DNA of 64,000 nt, taken from NCBI RefSeq assembly GCF_000173775.1, contig NZ_ACCD01000004.1, positions 62,001-126,000 on the forward strand, in the 5' to 3' direction. Under the pieces are notes generated by a model that saw only the letters and a program-made list of their open reading frames with translations, had not been told where the DNA came from and ran no database searches. The translations under genes and the position numbers were made by a program. This DNA comes from Yersinia rohdei ATCC 43380. Its GTDB lineage: Bacteria; Pseudomonadota; Gammaproteobacteria; Enterobacterales; Enterobacteriaceae. Positions 9,605 to 19,874 of this stretch are shown here, one piece after another. Position 1 is the first letter of the stretch; every line of letters begins with the position of its first letter.

Positions 9605-12600
9605 TTACACCTTTTCCACGTTGACCAAGAACGCCTTAAACTCTGGCGTTTGCGTATTAGCATCACCGACAAATGGCGTCAGTGTATTGGCCAGGAAGCC
9701 TTTTTTCGCCACCCCTTCAAATCCCCAGTGGATCGGAATACCAATGGTGTCGACTTCTTGTCCGTTGACATTCAGTGTGCGAATACGTTTGGTCACCACT
9801 GCCTTGGCCTTGATATAGCCACGGTTAGAGCTGACTTTTACCGTATCCCCATGCTGGATGCCCTTTTTCGCTGCCAGTTTTTCGCCAATTTCTACAAACT
9901 GTTCCGGCTGCATAATGGCATTAAGCAATGCATGCTTCGTCCAGTAGTGGAAATGCTCGGTCAGACGATAAGTGGTACCGACATATGGGAATTGCTCATG
10001 AGAACCCATCGTGGCCAAATCGTCTTTAAAGACGCGGGCCGCCGGGTTGGATATCACATTCGGGTGCAGTGGGTTGGTGCCCAATGGTGTTTCGAATGGC
10101 TCATAGTGTTCTGGGAACGGCCCTTCTGCCATTTTATCAATGGCAAACAGACGCCCCATCCCCTCAGGCTGCATAATAAATGGCCCGACATCACTGCCCG
10201 GAGGAGCTGCGCTGTAGTCAGGGACATCAATGCCCGTCCACTTCGCTCCATCCCACTCCAGCAACTGACGTTTCGGATCCCAAGGTTTACCCTGCGGGTC
10301 AGCAGAAGCACGGTTATACAGAATGCGGCGGTTAAGTGGCCATGCCCATGCCCAGCCCAGCGTGTTACCCAGGCCTGATGGGTCGGCGTTATCGCGTCGT
10401 GCCATCTGGTTACCGGCTGGCGTCCAGCTACCCGCAAATATCCAGCAACCACTGGCGGTGGTGCCGTCATCACGCAGATGAGCAAAGGTGCTAAGCTGCT
10501 CGCCTTTTTTGACCAGCACTTTGCCATCGGCGTCAGTTATATCAGCCAGGGCGCGACCATTACTTTCCATCGCCACTTCTTCCGGCTCAGGATTTTCTGG
10601 TGTCAGGTAATCCCAGGTCATATTCAGCACCTGTTCTGGCACCGCACCGCCTTCGCGCTGATACATTTCGCGCAGACGCAGGAAGATACCGGCCAAAATA
10701 CCACCGTCATTCATGGCTTCGCCCGGTGAATCCGCACCTTTCCAGTGCCATTGTAGCCAGCGACCAGAGTTAACGATTGAGCCATTTTCTTCCGCAAAGC
10801 AACTTGATGGTAAGCGGAATACCTCAGTTTGAATTTTCGACGAATCGACGTCGTTAAACTCACCGTGGTTTTGCCAGAAGTTCGCAGTTTCAGTATTGAG
10901 TGGGTCAATAGTTACCAGGAACTTCAGTTTCGACAGTGCCGCTACCACTTTGTTTTTATTAGGGAAAGAAGCAACCGGGTTAAAACCCTGGCACAGATAG
11001 CCATTCACTTTACCCTGCGACATCATCTCGAAATACTGCAAGACGTCGTAGCCTTTATCCCACTTCGGCAACCAGTCGTAGCCCCAGCCATTTTCCTTCT
11101 GTGCTTTATCGCCATAGAAGCTCTTCATCATACTGACGAAGAATTTCGGATAATTGCTCCAGTAGTTTACCTGGCCCGGCAACAAGGTTTTCGGCGTGTT
11201 GGCCTTGAGGTAAGTTTCAATATCTGGCTGTTTCTCAGACGGCAGATTCATATAACCCGGCAGACTTTGCGACAGCAAGCCCAGGTCAGTCAGCCCCTGA
11301 ATATTGGAGTGACCGCGCAAGGCGTTCACACCACCACCCGCCATCCCCATATTGCCCAGCAGCAACTGAATCATTGCCATAGTGCGGATGTTTTGCGCGC
11401 CAACTGAGTGTTGCGTCCAGCCCAAGGCGTACAAGAACGATGCGGTTTTATCTGCAGCACTGGTTTCTGCGATATATTCGCAAACCGTGATGAAATCTTC
11501 TTTCGGTGTGCCACAGATATTAGACACCACATCTGGCGTGTAGCGGCTGATATGCTCTTTCAGCAAGTTCCACACGCAACGTGGGTCTTGCAGGGTGACG
11601 TCGCGTTTCGCAAAGCCATTTTCATCCAACTGGTAGTTCCAGCTGGTTTTATCGTATTTACGATTATCGGCGTCATAGCCGCTGAACAAACCGTCTTCGA
11701 AGGTAAAGTCTTCCCGCACCAGCAAGCTGGCGTTGGTATAGGCTTCGACGTATTCGCGGTTAATTTTTTCGTTGGTTATCAGGTACAGCAAGACACCGGA
11801 TAGGAACGCGATATCAGTACCGGAGCGGATTGGCGTATAAAAATCAGCCACCGACGCAGTACGGGTAAAGCGCGGATCTATCACGATCAGCTTGGCATTG
11901 TTGTGGATCTTGGCTTCCATCGCCCAGCGGAATCCCACCGGATGCGCTTCTGCCGCATTACCGCCCATGACGATAATTAAATTCGCGTTCTTGATATCAA
12001 CCCAGTGGTTGGTCATCGCACCGCGACCAAATGTTGGAGCAAGACTTGCTACCGTTGGTCCGTGTCAGACACGTGCTTGGTTGTCTACGGCAAGCATGCC
12101 GAGAGCGCGACTAAATTTCTGGGTCAAATAACCCGTTTCATTACTGGATGCCGAAGCACACAGCATGCCGGTACTCAGCCAACGGTTGACGGTAACACCG
12201 GCGTCGTTGGTCTCAATAAAGTTAGCATCCCGGTCTTCTTTCATCAGCTTGGCGATGCGCGTAAAAGCATCATCCCAACTGATTCGCTGCCACTTATCGG
12301 AACCTGGCGCGCGGTATTCTGGGTATTTCAGGCGGCTTTCGCTGTGGATAAAGTCCACCAGCCCCGCACCTTTTGGACAAAGTGCACCACGGTTTACCGG
12401 GTGATCTGGATCCCCCTCAATGTGGAAAATACTCTCTTTGGCGTTTTTCGCACCGTCGCCCAGGCTATACATCAAAAGCCCGCAACCGACAGAACAGTAC
12501 GTGCAGGTATTCCGCGTTTCACGGGCGCGCAACAATTTATATTGCCGCGTTTCCGCTAGCGCCACTGACGGCGTAAAGCCGAGTGCCGCGACCGTGGTTC

Positions 12601-12652
12601 CCGCCATACCGCCAGCGCAGATCTTAAAGAACTGCCTTCTGCTGACCTGCAT
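9605..12652 (-). CDS. fdoG: Formate dehydrogenase-O major subunit, selenoprotein (alpha)
   Basis: Periplasmic bis-MGD molybdoenzyme oxidising formate to CO2. The start is the ATG at 12652 (AAGGAGAG just upstream), giving a twin-arginine signal with SRRQFFK at residues 4-10 that exports the folded FdoG-FdoH pair. Cys50, 53 and 57 begin the 4Fe-4S binding set. The frame is interrupted by TGA at 12065-12067, codon 196, in QARV-U-HGPTVASLAP. This is the known selenocysteine position of the family, and a SECIS-like stem follows. Read through, the protein is 1015 residues. An annotation that stops at the TGA would split it into two false genes. The divergent neighbour is fdhD. Confidence 0.97.
12027..12067 (-). 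promoter_or_regulatory. SECIS element and UGA selenocysteine codon of fdoG
   Basis: On the minus strand the UGA (12067-12065) is followed after about 15 nt by GGTAGCAAGTCTTGCTCC. GGTAGCAAG/CTTGCTCC forms a short stem with GU at its tip (core 12039-12049), the layout recognised by the C-terminal winged helices of SelB in formate dehydrogenase mRNAs. SelB and SelA are encoded 8 kb away in this window. Confidence 0.88.
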
Positions 12653-12687
12653 GGGTCTCTCCTTCATTTCACGATTGTCACAATGCT

Positions 12688-12812
12688 TTACCCTTAATAC
12701 TCCGAGCTACATGGGCGTTGGCTGCTCTCACTAACCCGAAACACTTGCTTAAGTAAGCTCATCGGGATTAATTCGCTTGCCGCCTTCCTGCAACTCAAAT
12801 TATTTTGGGTAT
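12688..12812 (+). repeat. ERIC repeat in the fdoG-fdhD divergent gap
   Basis: About 125 bp with ERIC hallmarks: an outer TACCC/GGGTAT inverted pair, the segment GGCGTTGGCTGCTCTCACTA, the central CTTGCTTAAGTAAG pairing core, CTCATCGGGATT and CGCTTGCCGCCTTCCTGCAA. It lies between the divergent starts of fdoG and fdhD, where it would sit in or beside one of the two transcripts. Confidence 0.85.
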
Positions 12813-12989
12813 GAATTTAAAATTGAGTTCGCGCTTCCCTCAACGAAATGGGAGGCGCTAAAATCGCTTATGCGATATCCAGCTCGTCAGTGTGAGATAC
12901 ATTCCTTTAATAGTAGAATATAGCCACACCATTCTTAATGTGAATGTTACCACATTGTGACTATGGGTTATAACTTTCAGGACAACATA

Positions 12990-13817
12990 GTGAGCCAGAT
13001 CAAACCGTCAACAACTGACTTTCCCACCGAAATTTGCGGTGCCAAGCAACTTAACGTGCTACAGCGCCATCATATGGCAGAGCCACAGCGGGATTGGCTG
13101 GCTGAAGAAGTACCAGTAGCACTGGTGTACAACGGCATTTCTCATGTCGTGATGATGGCAACCCCCAAGGATTTAGAGGCCTTCGCTCTAGGATTTTCGC
13201 TATCGGAAGGCATTATTGCCGCACCACAAGAAATCTATGCCATTGATGTCACCCCTGGCTGCAATGGCATAGAAGTTAATATTGAACTATCCAGCCGCCG
13301 TTTTGCCGGATTGAAAGAACGCCGCCGTGCTATGGCTGGTCGCACTGGATGTGGTGTCTGTGGTATTGAACAATTGGATGATATTTTCCGACCAATCACG
13401 CCCCTGCCTTTTACACAAACTTTTAACCTTAATCACTTGGATAGTGCGCTTGCGCAACTCAAACAGGTACAAACTGTGGGCCAACTGACGGGTTGCACCC
13501 ATGCTGCGGCCTGGATTACACCTCAAGGGGAATTATTGGGCGGTTGTGAAGATGTTGGCCGCCATGTGGCGCTGGATAAACTGCTAGGGATTCGGGCCAA
13601 ACAGCCGTGGCAGCAAGGCGCGGTGCTGGTTTCCAGCCGTGCCAGCTATGAGATGGTGCAGAAAACCGCGATGTGCGGTGCCGAGATTTTATTTGCTGTT
13701 TCTGCTGCCACAACCTTAGCCGTTGAAGTTGCAACTCGGTGTAATCTCACCCTGGTTGGCTTCAGTAAGCCCGGTAGAGCCACAGTGTATACCCACCCTC
13801 AGCGCATCATTGAATAG
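12990..13817 (+). CDS. fdhD: FdhD formate dehydrogenase sulfurtransferase
   Basis: Cytoplasmic sulfur carrier that takes sulfur from IscS and sulfurates the molybdenum cofactor of formate dehydrogenase, without which FdoG is inactive. The catalytic CxxC is in [12 protein letters not shown], and [12 protein letters not shown] and [14 protein letters not shown]-type ends are conserved. The GTG at 12990 is preferred because AGGA ends 7 nt before it and because the resulting MSQIKPS start is what I recall for Yersinia FdhD; an upstream GTG at 12957 has no such site. The gene is divergent from fdoG, with an ERIC repeat in the gap. Confidence 0.95.
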   Translation: MSQIKPSTTDFPTEICGAKQLNVLQRHHMAEPQRDWLAEEVPVALVYNGISHVVMMATPKDLEAFALGFSLSEGIIAAPQEIYAIDVTPGCNGIEVNIELSSRRFAGLKERRRAMAGRTGCGVCGIEQLDDIFRPITPLPFTQTFNLNHLDSALAQLKQVQTVGQLTGCTHAAAWITPQGELLGGCEDVGRHVALDKLLGIRAKQPWQQGAVLVSSRASYEMVQKTAMCGAEILFAVSAATTLAVEVATRCNLTLVGFSKPGRATVYTHPQRIIE

Positions 13818-13843
13818 AAAAGCCACATAGTTAGTAAGGAATT

Positions 13844-13862
13844 GATAATCATTTTCAATATC
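13844..13862. promoter_or_regulatory. Fur box of sodA
   Basis: GATAATCATTTTCAATATC agrees with the 19-bp Fur consensus at 15 of 19 positions. It sits about 12 bp upstream of TATAAT (13874-13879), covering the -35 region, as expected for iron-dependent repression of Mn-superoxide dismutase. Confidence 0.75.
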
Positions 13863-13873
13863 ATTTAATTAAC

Positions 13874-13879
13874 TATAAT
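13874..13879 (+). promoter_or_regulatory. sodA -10 hexamer
   Basis: Perfect TATAAT 65 bp upstream of the sodA ATG, just downstream of the Fur box. No strong -35 is present, which fits an activator-dependent promoter (SoxS activates sodA in enterobacteria; that is family knowledge, not seen here). Confidence 0.55.
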
Positions 13880-13943
13880 GATCCGAATGCTTACGCGGTG
13901 CTTACTTTTTTTGCACCGCCCTACACCTATGGAGACGATGATT

Positions 13944-14564
13944 ATGAGTTACTCACTGCCATCCCTGCCTTATGCTTATGACGCCCTGGAACCACATTTC
14001 GATAAGCAGACGATGGAAATCCATCACACCAAACACCACCAAACCTATGTAAACAATGCAAACACGGTGTTGGAAGCCTACCCGGAACTGGCAAGCTATA
14101 GCGTTGAAGATCTTATCAAAGATCTGGACAAAGTCCCTGCTGACAAGCGCACCTTTATGCGCAATAACGCCGGCGGCCATGCTAACCACAGCTTCTTCTG
14201 GAAAGGCCTGAAATTGGGCACTAGCCTTGGTGGCGATCTGAAAGCTGCTATCGAACGCGATTTCGGTAGCGTAGAGAAATTCCAGGAAGAATTCGAAAAA
14301 GCGGCTGCGACCCGTTTCGGTTCTGGTTGGGCTTGGCTGGTATTGAAAGACGGCAAATTGGCGGTAGTTTCTACTGCTAACCAAGACAGCCCGTTGATGG
14401 GTGAAGCGGTTTCTGGCGCATCAGGCTTCCCGATTATTGGCCTGGATGTTTGGGAACATGCTTACTACCTGAAATTCCAAAACCGCCGCCCAGACTACAT
14501 CAAAGCATTCTGGAACGTAGTTAACTGGGACGAAGCAGCAGCCCGTTTCGCTCAAGCTAAGTAA
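13944..14564 (+). CDS. sodA: Manganese superoxide dismutase
   Basis: Cytosolic enzyme that dismutates superoxide. Metal ligands are visible: His27 in MEIHHTKHH, His in [10 protein letters not shown] (about 82), and Asp/His in [10 protein letters not shown]. The G-G-H-A-N-H and D-V-W-E-H-A-Y patterns and overall identity point to the Mn form rather than SodB. The ATG at 13944 is preceded by GGAG with 9 nt spacing and gives 206 residues, the family length; the longer open frame upstream lacks a ribosome site and overlaps the promoter. It has its own Fur-controlled promoter and a strong terminator. Confidence 0.97.
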   Translation: MSYSLPSLPYAYDALEPHFDKQTMEIHHTKHHQTYVNNANTVLEAYPELASYSVEDLIKDLDKVPADKRTFMRNNAGGHANHSFFWKGLKLGTSLGGDLKAAIERDFGSVEKFQEEFEKAAATRFGSGWAWLVLKDGKLAVVSTANQDSPLMGEAVSGASGFPIIGLDVWEHAYYLKFQNRRPDYIKAFWNVVNWDEAAARFAQAK

Positions 14565-14615
14565 TTCGGATACGTCCGCATAGCTAACCCCTACGGCTTC
14601 AAGCCGCAGGGTATA

Positions 14616-14648
14616 AATGCCAGTAAGGTGACCTTGCTGGCATTTTTT
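14616..14648 (+). terminator. Rho-independent terminator of sodA
   Basis: AATGCCAG...CTGGCATT stem extended by AAGG/CCTT, followed by TTTTTT, 52 bp after the sodA stop. Confidence 0.85.
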
Positions 14649-14653
14649 ATTGC

Positions 14654-14680
14654 TAAAGTTTAGCCAATTTCTGCCGATAG
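14654..14680 (+). promoter_or_regulatory. Sigma-28 (FliA) promoter of the chemoreceptor gene
   Basis: TAAAGTTT, exactly 11 bp, then GCCGATAG: 15 of the 16 conserved bases of the FliA consensus (TAAAGTTT-N11-GCCGATAA). It is directly after the sodA terminator and about 190 bp upstream of the chemoreceptor ATG, so that gene belongs to the late flagellar regulon. Confidence 0.88.
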
Positions 14681-14872
14681 ATTGTACTAAGAAGGTTACT
14701 GGCATTTATGGCGTGAATCCATGAGTGCAGTTATAACAACGTCGGGGAATTGTACTCTTGCCAAGACTCCCCCACGTTCAATCAGTCCCTTTCACCTCTC
14801 TAATAATAAGACCTCCAAAACTCACCTACGCTGATTGATTTGCAGCATAAACACTGCATAACGGAGAAGAAC

Positions 14873-16849
14873 ATGGCAGCATTTAGCAAAGTTTTCGGTA
14901 ACTTTGAAAACGTGAAAGTAGGTAAAAAGCTGGGATTAAGCTTTTTTCTGATGTTGTTGTTAGTTGGGATTATCGCTGGAACGACTGCTTATCATTTTTC
15001 TGCCATTGAAAAACATGCTTATAAAGTCGATCTAAGCTACAAAATTAATGATGAAGCCAATCAGGCAAAATATAACCGTGCGCTATATGAAAGAACTTAT
15101 GACCTGAAATATATAAAAGAAAACTCTGAACATATTAATGAAATAAAAAGCCTGCTGACTGAAAGTGAGAAACTTAGTTGGTCGGCAGAAAACCATAAAA
15201 TAATTAATAGTATTAGTGATATCGCTGAAGAATACCTGCAACAGCAAAGTAATTTTGTCAATGCAGTGGCCCATAAAGACGATGTGCGAAAAAGTTGGAA
15301 TATTTCCGAAACCCAGAAAAATCTCAATGAGTTACAGCAAAATTTTCTCAATGAAGGGGCGGATACCAACACCCAAATTCTGTTGGCGGAAATGAACCAG
15401 AAGTTAATGACCGTGCGCTATAACGCCCGTGGTTTATTGCTGGATCGCAACCAGGAAGCAGAATCTTCGCTGATCACCTCCATCAATGTTGCCAACAGCG
15501 CAGCCAATGCCTTTATGCCGGTTTTATCAGCCAGTCAGCAACAGCTAATGGCCCCGGTAATCTCCAGCCTCGCCACCTATAAAGACAATGTGCTGGCCTA
15601 TTTACCGGCATATCGGCAAGAGCTGGAAGTGGGTAAAGTGATGGAAGCCAGTGCCAATGAATTGAATAAGCTCGCGACCCAGTTGTTCACCCAAGAGCTG
15701 CAAGGTACCCACCTCGAAATTAATAACGCGCAATGGTTATTAGCAATTGCGGCCCTTGCAGCCTTGCTGTGTGGTTTGCTGATTTCATGGCGAATGACCC
15801 GCCAGATAACCCTACCATTGCGCACCACACTGGCAATGGCTGAACGTATTGCTACCGGTGATTTAACCACGGCGACTAAATCAAATCGTACTGATGAATT
15901 AGGTTTGCTGATGAATGCTGTCGCCCGGATGAATGAAAATCTGCGCGCTATGATTGATGACATTCGTGTTGGCGTCAGTCAGGTGTCTCATGCCTCTGGT
16001 GAAATTGCTGCCGGCAATACAGATTTGTCCTCGCGCACTGAGCAACAAGCTGCAGCCGTAGAAGAAACGGCGGCCAGTATGGAGCAGCTGAATGCCACAG
16101 TGAAACAGAATGCCGATAATGCCCACCATGCTAATCAACTGGCTACCGAGGCCTCAACAACCGCACAACAGGGCGGCAAGTTAGTTAGCGATGTCGTGCG
16201 CACCATGAATGATATTTCTGGCAGTTCCAAACGAATCTCTGAAATTACCTCTGTGATTAATAGCATTGCTTTCCAGACGAATATTTTGGCACTGAATGCC
16301 GCGGTTGAAGCGGCTCGTGCCGGCGAACAAGGCCGTGGTTTTGCCGTGGTAGCCAGCGAAGTACGTAATCTGGCACAACGCAGTGCACAGGCGGCGAAAG
16401 AGATTGAGGGGCTGATTGGTGAATCGGTATCTCAAGTGAGTGCAGGAACGTTACTGGTACAAAATGCGGGGAAAACCATGGATGACATCGTCCGCTCAGT
16501 CACTCACGTGCATGATATTATGGCAGAAATTGCCTCAGCCTCTGATGAGCAAAGCCGTGGTATCACCCAAGTCAGCCAAGCCATCGCCGAAATGGACAGC
16601 ACCACCCAGCAAAATGCCGCCTTGGTGGAGGAATCTGCGGCGGCGGCAGACTCGCTGGCTGAGCAAGCTATCTTACTGGCACAAGCGGTTGCCGTGTTCC
16701 GATTGTCCGAGTCAGAGGCAGAAACTCCACAACATCAACATGCTGAAGCGGTTATGGCTCGGCACGTCAGCGCCTCTAACAGCACAGCAGCGCGCCAAAC
16801 TTCAGAAACTCGTCAAAATAATCAACAAGATAACTGGGAAACCTTTTGA
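14873..16849 (+). CDS. Methyl-accepting chemotaxis protein, likely HBM sensor
   Basis: Transmembrane chemoreceptor of 658 residues. TM1 is at about 20-41 and TM2 at about 289-308. They enclose a periplasmic domain of about 245 residues, mostly helical, longer than the four-helix Tar/Tsr type and of the size of helical bimodular (HBM) domains. A HAMP segment follows, then the signalling hairpin tip [20 protein letters not shown] near residue 478. The last five residues are NWETF, the CheR/CheB docking pentapeptide, so this is a major, self-methylating receptor. The ATG at 14873 has GGAG upstream; an earlier ATG at 14840 does not. Ligand unknown; HBM relatives often bind organic acids. Confidence 0.93.
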   Translation: MAAFSKVFGNFENVKVGKKLGLSFFLMLLLVGIIAGTTAYHFSAIEKHAYKVDLSYKINDEANQAKYNRALYERTYDLKYIKENSEHINEIKSLLTESEKLSWSAENHKIINSISDIAEEYLQQQSNFVNAVAHKDDVRKSWNISETQKNLNELQQNFLNEGADTNTQILLAEMNQKLMTVRYNARGLLLDRNQEAESSLITSINVANSAANAFMPVLSASQQQLMAPVISSLATYKDNVLAYLPAYRQELEVGKVMEASANELNKLATQLFTQELQGTHLEINNAQWLLAIAALAALLCGLLISWRMTRQITLPLRTTLAMAERIATGDLTTATKSNRTDELGLLMNAVARMNENLRAMIDDIRVGVSQVSHASGEIAAGNTDLSSRTEQQAAAVEETAASMEQLNATVKQNADNAHHANQLATEASTTAQQGGKLVSDVVRTMNDISGSSKRISEITSVINSIAFQTNILALNAAVEAARAGEQGRGFAVVASEVRNLAQRSAQAAKEIEGLIGESVSQVSAGTLLVQNAGKTMDDIVRSVTHVHDIMAEIASASDEQSRGITQVSQAIAEMDSTTQQNAALVEESAAAADSLAEQAILLAQAVAVFRLSESEAETPQHQHAEAVMARHVSASNSTAARQTSETRQNNQQDNWETF

Positions 16850-16868
16850 CCGATGGCTAAACCTTGGA

Positions 16869-16888
16869 ACCCTGCCATCAGGCAGGGT
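16869..16888 (+). terminator. Hairpin after the chemoreceptor gene
   Basis: ACCCTGCC-ATCA-GGCAGGGT, a perfect 8-bp G+C-rich stem 20 bp after the chemoreceptor stop and 40 bp before yiiM. It lacks a clear T run, so it may only attenuate. Confidence 0.5.
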
Positions 16889-16927
16889 ATCCTGACTCTC
16901 CCAGCCTGATGCAGATGAGGAGAACAG

Positions 16928-17602
16928 ATGAATAATCCACAGGTATATATCGGTAAAATCGAACCTTATAGCGGCAGTTCGCCCAGTGCGATTGGCAAAC
17001 GTCAGGTGCAGGGTGGGATTATGCTCACGCCGCTGGGGTTAGAGGGCGATGAACAAGCCGAAACCCGCTTTCATGGCGGCCCGGATCGCGCCTTATGCCA
17101 CTATCCACGCGAGCATTATGCTTACTGGGCGCAGCAGTTCCCTGAGCAAGCCGATATCTTCTCCGCACCGGCTTATGGCGAAAATATCTCAACCCTCGGT
17201 ATGACAGAGCAAAATGTACATATAGGGGATATTTATCGTTGGGGCGGTGCCATCATTCAGGTAACCCAACCGCGCTCGCCTTGTTACAAACTCAACTTCC
17301 ATTTTGCCATCAAAGATATGTCGGTGATGATGCAGCAAACCGGTTACTGCGGCTGGCTGTATCGGGTGATTTCGCCCGGTAAAATCAGCGAAAGTCATCC
17401 ATTAGCATTATTAGCACGAACCAGTGATATCTCGGTATCTGAAGCCATCGCCATTGCCTGGCATATGCCATTTGATGAAGAACAATATCGCCGTTTATTG
17501 GCAGCTGCGGGGTTATCTGCCAGTTGGAGCAAAACCATGCTGACACGCATTGAAGAAGGGAAAATCGAAGATTTTAACCGGCGTTTACTGGGAAATAGCT
17601 AG
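16928..17602 (+). CDS. yiiM: YiiM MOSC-domain protein
   Basis: MOSC-domain molybdenum-cofactor enzyme; E. coli YiiM reduces N-hydroxylated compounds such as 6-hydroxylaminopurine, protecting against base-analogue toxicity. The signatures LEGDEQAETRFHGGPDRALC, GENIST and QPRSPCYKLN (with the conserved Cys) are present, followed by the C-terminal YiiM-type domain ending KIEDFNRRLLG. The 224 residues equal the E. coli length. GATGAGGAG precedes the ATG. As a Mo-cofactor protein it fits functionally with the fdo/fdhD block nearby, though it has its own transcription unit or follows the receptor gene. Confidence 0.93.
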   Translation: MNNPQVYIGKIEPYSGSSPSAIGKRQVQGGIMLTPLGLEGDEQAETRFHGGPDRALCHYPREHYAYWAQQFPEQADIFSAPAYGENISTLGMTEQNVHIGDIYRWGGAIIQVTQPRSPCYKLNFHFAIKDMSVMMQQTGYCGWLYRVISPGKISESHPLALLARTSDISVSEAIAIAWHMPFDEEQYRRLLAAAGLSASWSKTMLTRIEEGKIEDFNRRLLGNS

Positions 17603-17812
17603 GTATTAAGGGGGGTCAGGCAATATTGCTACTTTCGCGAATGCCATATCGGAGGGTTTTTTTTGCTCATCTACAAACTAAGTAGCCCTACCCAGATGAG
17701 CCAAATTGTTTTTGTCCGCACTGGGACACATTCAAAATTATCCGATTAAACTCTGACAATAGCCAATCGGGTGGCAGCAATGCCACACACCCGAATTGAT
17801 TGAGCGCAGCGA

Positions 17813-18169
17813 TCAAAACGCTTTTTTGGCGTAACCGGTCACTTCCTTCAAGCCCATTTCACGGCCTAATGCGGTCATTGGGTGCACTACCACAATACCA
17901 CGCACGGCTTTTTTCAAGGTGCCCATATCCGCTTGCTCTTTTTTGGTAATTGGGCGGCTAAAGGGCAATTGAGCCAGTTTTTGCGCTTCTGCACTCAGGT
18001 TTTTGACTCGCACTTCTTTCAAACGCTGAATTTCAACGGCCAGTTTTTCTTTTTCTTTCATATGCTGCGCGATTAAATCCACATTACCCTGCTGGATAAC
18101 AGCGGGATCTTTGTGGTTCATGGCATCCAGCATGTCGCTTAGACGTTTGATTTCTGCATGTTCTTTCAT
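17813..18169 (-). CDS. yibL: YibL, DUF2810 ribosome-associated-type small protein
   Basis: Small basic 118-residue protein. The N-terminal half is predicted coiled coil ([27 protein letters not shown]) and the C-terminal half holds the strongly conserved [14 protein letters not shown] and [15 protein letters not shown]. coli YibL is of equal length and, as I recall, has been found with ribosomes; its function is not settled. In E. coli yibL lies just downstream of mtlADR. Here it is also close to mtlR, with the MocR/LysE pair inserted between, which supports the identification. Confidence 0.93.
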   Translation of the reverse strand: MKEHAEIKRLSDMLDAMNHKDPAVIQQGNVDLIAQHMKEKEKLAVEIQRLKEVRVKNLSAEAQKLAQLPFSRPITKKEQADMGTLKKAVRGIVVVHPMTALGREMGLKEVTGYAKKAF

Positions 18170-18260
18170 AGTATTGGCCCGTACATGCCGCTATGGGCAC
18201 GATATTTCACTAAAGTTGGCGATAGAATAGCACTGATTGTGCATCAAGATAGATAGTGTA

Positions 18261-19742
18261 TCAGGGTGTTTGCTTTTCGGCAGCAACCTCCTGTAACGGC
18301 TGCCATTGCATTCCTGCCGGTAGCCCACTCATTTCACAGGCAACCGCCCCTAACCGCTCTAATGCTCCGGTATAGCGGCTGTTGAATGGATAACAGCAGG
18401 ATAAGCGAAAAGCATTACGATAACGGCCACTTGGCGAATACAGCGTGCCTGGCGTCAAGCAAATTTGCTCCTGCAATAATTGATGAAATAGCGCGACAGT
18501 ATCGACACCGGCCGGAAATTCCACCCAAAAGACAAACCCGCCCGCGGGCTGTGTCACTGTGGTGCCACGGGGGAAACTGCGGGTAATCAATTGCTGGGCC
18601 AGCTGTACCTGCTGCGCATAGCGGCGGCGCAAACTGCGCAAGTGGTGGTCATAGCCACCGGATTCCAGAAACAGTGCCAGAGTTTCGGATAACAATGCGG
18701 GCTCCGCCATCGACGATACCGCTTTTAGCTTATGTAATGCTTCAGCAAAGCGCCCACCGTCAATCCAGCCGACACGGAAATCAGGTGCCAGTGTTTTGGT
18801 AAAGCTGGAACAAAACAGCACCCAGCCGTCACGATCAAATGCTTTTACTGCCGGAGATAATGTCGTACCAAATTGAATTTCGGCATATAACCCATCTTCA
18901 ATTAATGGCACTTGGTGATCGTTCATCAGCTGTGCCAGTCGTTTTTTCGCCGCCAGCGGCATAGTGTACCCCATAGGGTTCTGTACCGTTGGCATGGCAA
19001 TCAGAGCATTTAACCGCCCTTCCTCGAGTAGCAATTCCAGCACATCCAGCGATAAACCCTGCTGTGGATCTGTGGGAATTTCCACCGCTTTTAGGCCGAG
19101 GCTGGCCAGCAATGGCATGAGATAAAAATATGTCGGTGATTCCAACCCGACACAATCCCCCGGCTTAGTGGTGACCCGCAATGCCAATTGCAGCGCCTCC
19201 ATGCAACCATGAGTAATGGTGATATCAGCCGGGGAAGCCAGCATTCCTAGCGTCATGGCGCGGCGAGCAATTTGTTGACGTAACCGCTGGCTGCCAGGGG
19301 GTAAGGCATATTGGCTGATTAACTGCGGTTCTCGGCGTAATAGTGATGCCATGATACGCCCCAATTTGGCACTGGGGTAAAAATCCCCGGTTTGCGGGCA
19401 GGCGAGTGAAATATTAGTAAATCGTGGATTGCGTTGCGCGGCAAAAACCGTATCTATCAAATCCAGCACCTCATCCACCGGCTTGCCAACGGTGGCCGTT
19501 GGCACCACCGCCGTCGATGGGCTACAGACGTAGAACCCAGACTGCGGGCGGGCCTCAATCAAGCCCCGGTCTTCCAGCGTACGATAAGCCGCCACCACCG
19601 TATTGATACTCACCTGGTGACTTTGTGCGTAACCCCGCACTGAAGGCAGACGACTGCCCGCTAGCAGACTGCCATTTTTAATGGCCTGCGCCAAATTGTC
19701 TGCCACTTGCAAATAGCGAATTTCATTCATAACAACAGGCAT
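18261..19742 (-). CDS. MocR-type regulator (GntR HTH + aminotransferase domain)
   Basis: Transcription factor of the MocR/PdxR group: an N-terminal GntR winged helix (about 1-75, GSLLAGSRLPSVRGYA and SINTVVAAYRTLEDRGLIE) fused to a type-I PLP aminotransferase-like domain with the PLP lysine in FCSSFTKTLAPDFRVGW. It is 493 residues from the ATG at 19742, which follows GGAGAAC; an upstream in-frame start would run through the operator. It is divergent from a LysE-family exporter. A perfect 13-bp inverted repeat lies 23-60 bp upstream of its own start, suggesting autoregulation and control of the exporter. Effector unknown, probably an amino acid or PLP. Confidence 0.92.
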   Translation of the reverse strand: MPVVMNEIRYLQVADNLAQAIKNGSLLAGSRLPSVRGYAQSHQVSINTVVAAYRTLEDRGLIEARPQSGFYVCSPSTAVVPTATVGKPVDEVLDLIDTVFAAQRNPRFTNISLACPQTGDFYPSAKLGRIMASLLRREPQLISQYALPPGSQRLRQQIARRAMTLGMLASPADITITHGCMEALQLALRVTTKPGDCVGLESPTYFYLMPLLASLGLKAVEIPTDPQQGLSLDVLELLLEEGRLNALIAMPTVQNPMGYTMPLAAKKRLAQLMNDHQVPLIEDGLYAEIQFGTTLSPAVKAFDRDGWVLFCSSFTKTLAPDFRVGWIDGGRFAEALHKLKAVSSMAEPALLSETLALFLESGGYDHHLRSLRRRYAQQVQLAQQLITRSFPRGTTVTQPAGGFVFWVEFPAGVDTVALFHQLLQEQICLTPGTLYSPSGRYRNAFRLSCCYPFNSRYTGALERLGAVACEMSGLPAGMQWQPLQEVAAEKQTP

Positions 19743-19764
19743 GGTGACAGTTCTCCGCAGGTTC

Positions 19765-19802
19765 AATGGGTACAGTTCTATGTTAAGCAAACTGTACCCA
19801 TT
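19765..19802. promoter_or_regulatory. Operator-like inverted repeat for the MocR regulator
   Basis: AATGGGTACAGTT and AACTGTACCCATT are perfect 13-bp arms separated by 12 bp, in the gap between the MocR gene and the divergent exporter. GGTACAGTT-like words are common in MocR operators (family knowledge). It lies within the regulator's leader or promoter. Confidence 0.8.
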
Positions 19803-19874
19803 ACAATAGATAACTTCTGCGTCTAACGCCACAGCCCATTGCTGTTTATGCTAAATCCCTTGGCAATATAATTA

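Noticed and set aside
9650-11803. Long antisense open frames across fdoG and fdoH
   Set aside because: They lack recognisable domains and lie opposite a highly conserved gene; they are mirror-frame artefacts of its codon bias.
12065-12067. TGA splitting the fdoG frame, possible nonsense mutation
   Set aside because: It is exactly the family's selenocysteine codon (196), flanked by conserved sequence and followed by a SECIS-like stem; selA and selB are present.
14576-14615. Partial ERIC end after sodA (AGCTAACCCCTACGGCTTCA...GGGTATAA)
   Set aside because: Only one end-like segment is present and it overlaps a small CGGCTT-CAA-GCCG hairpin; too short to separate from chance.
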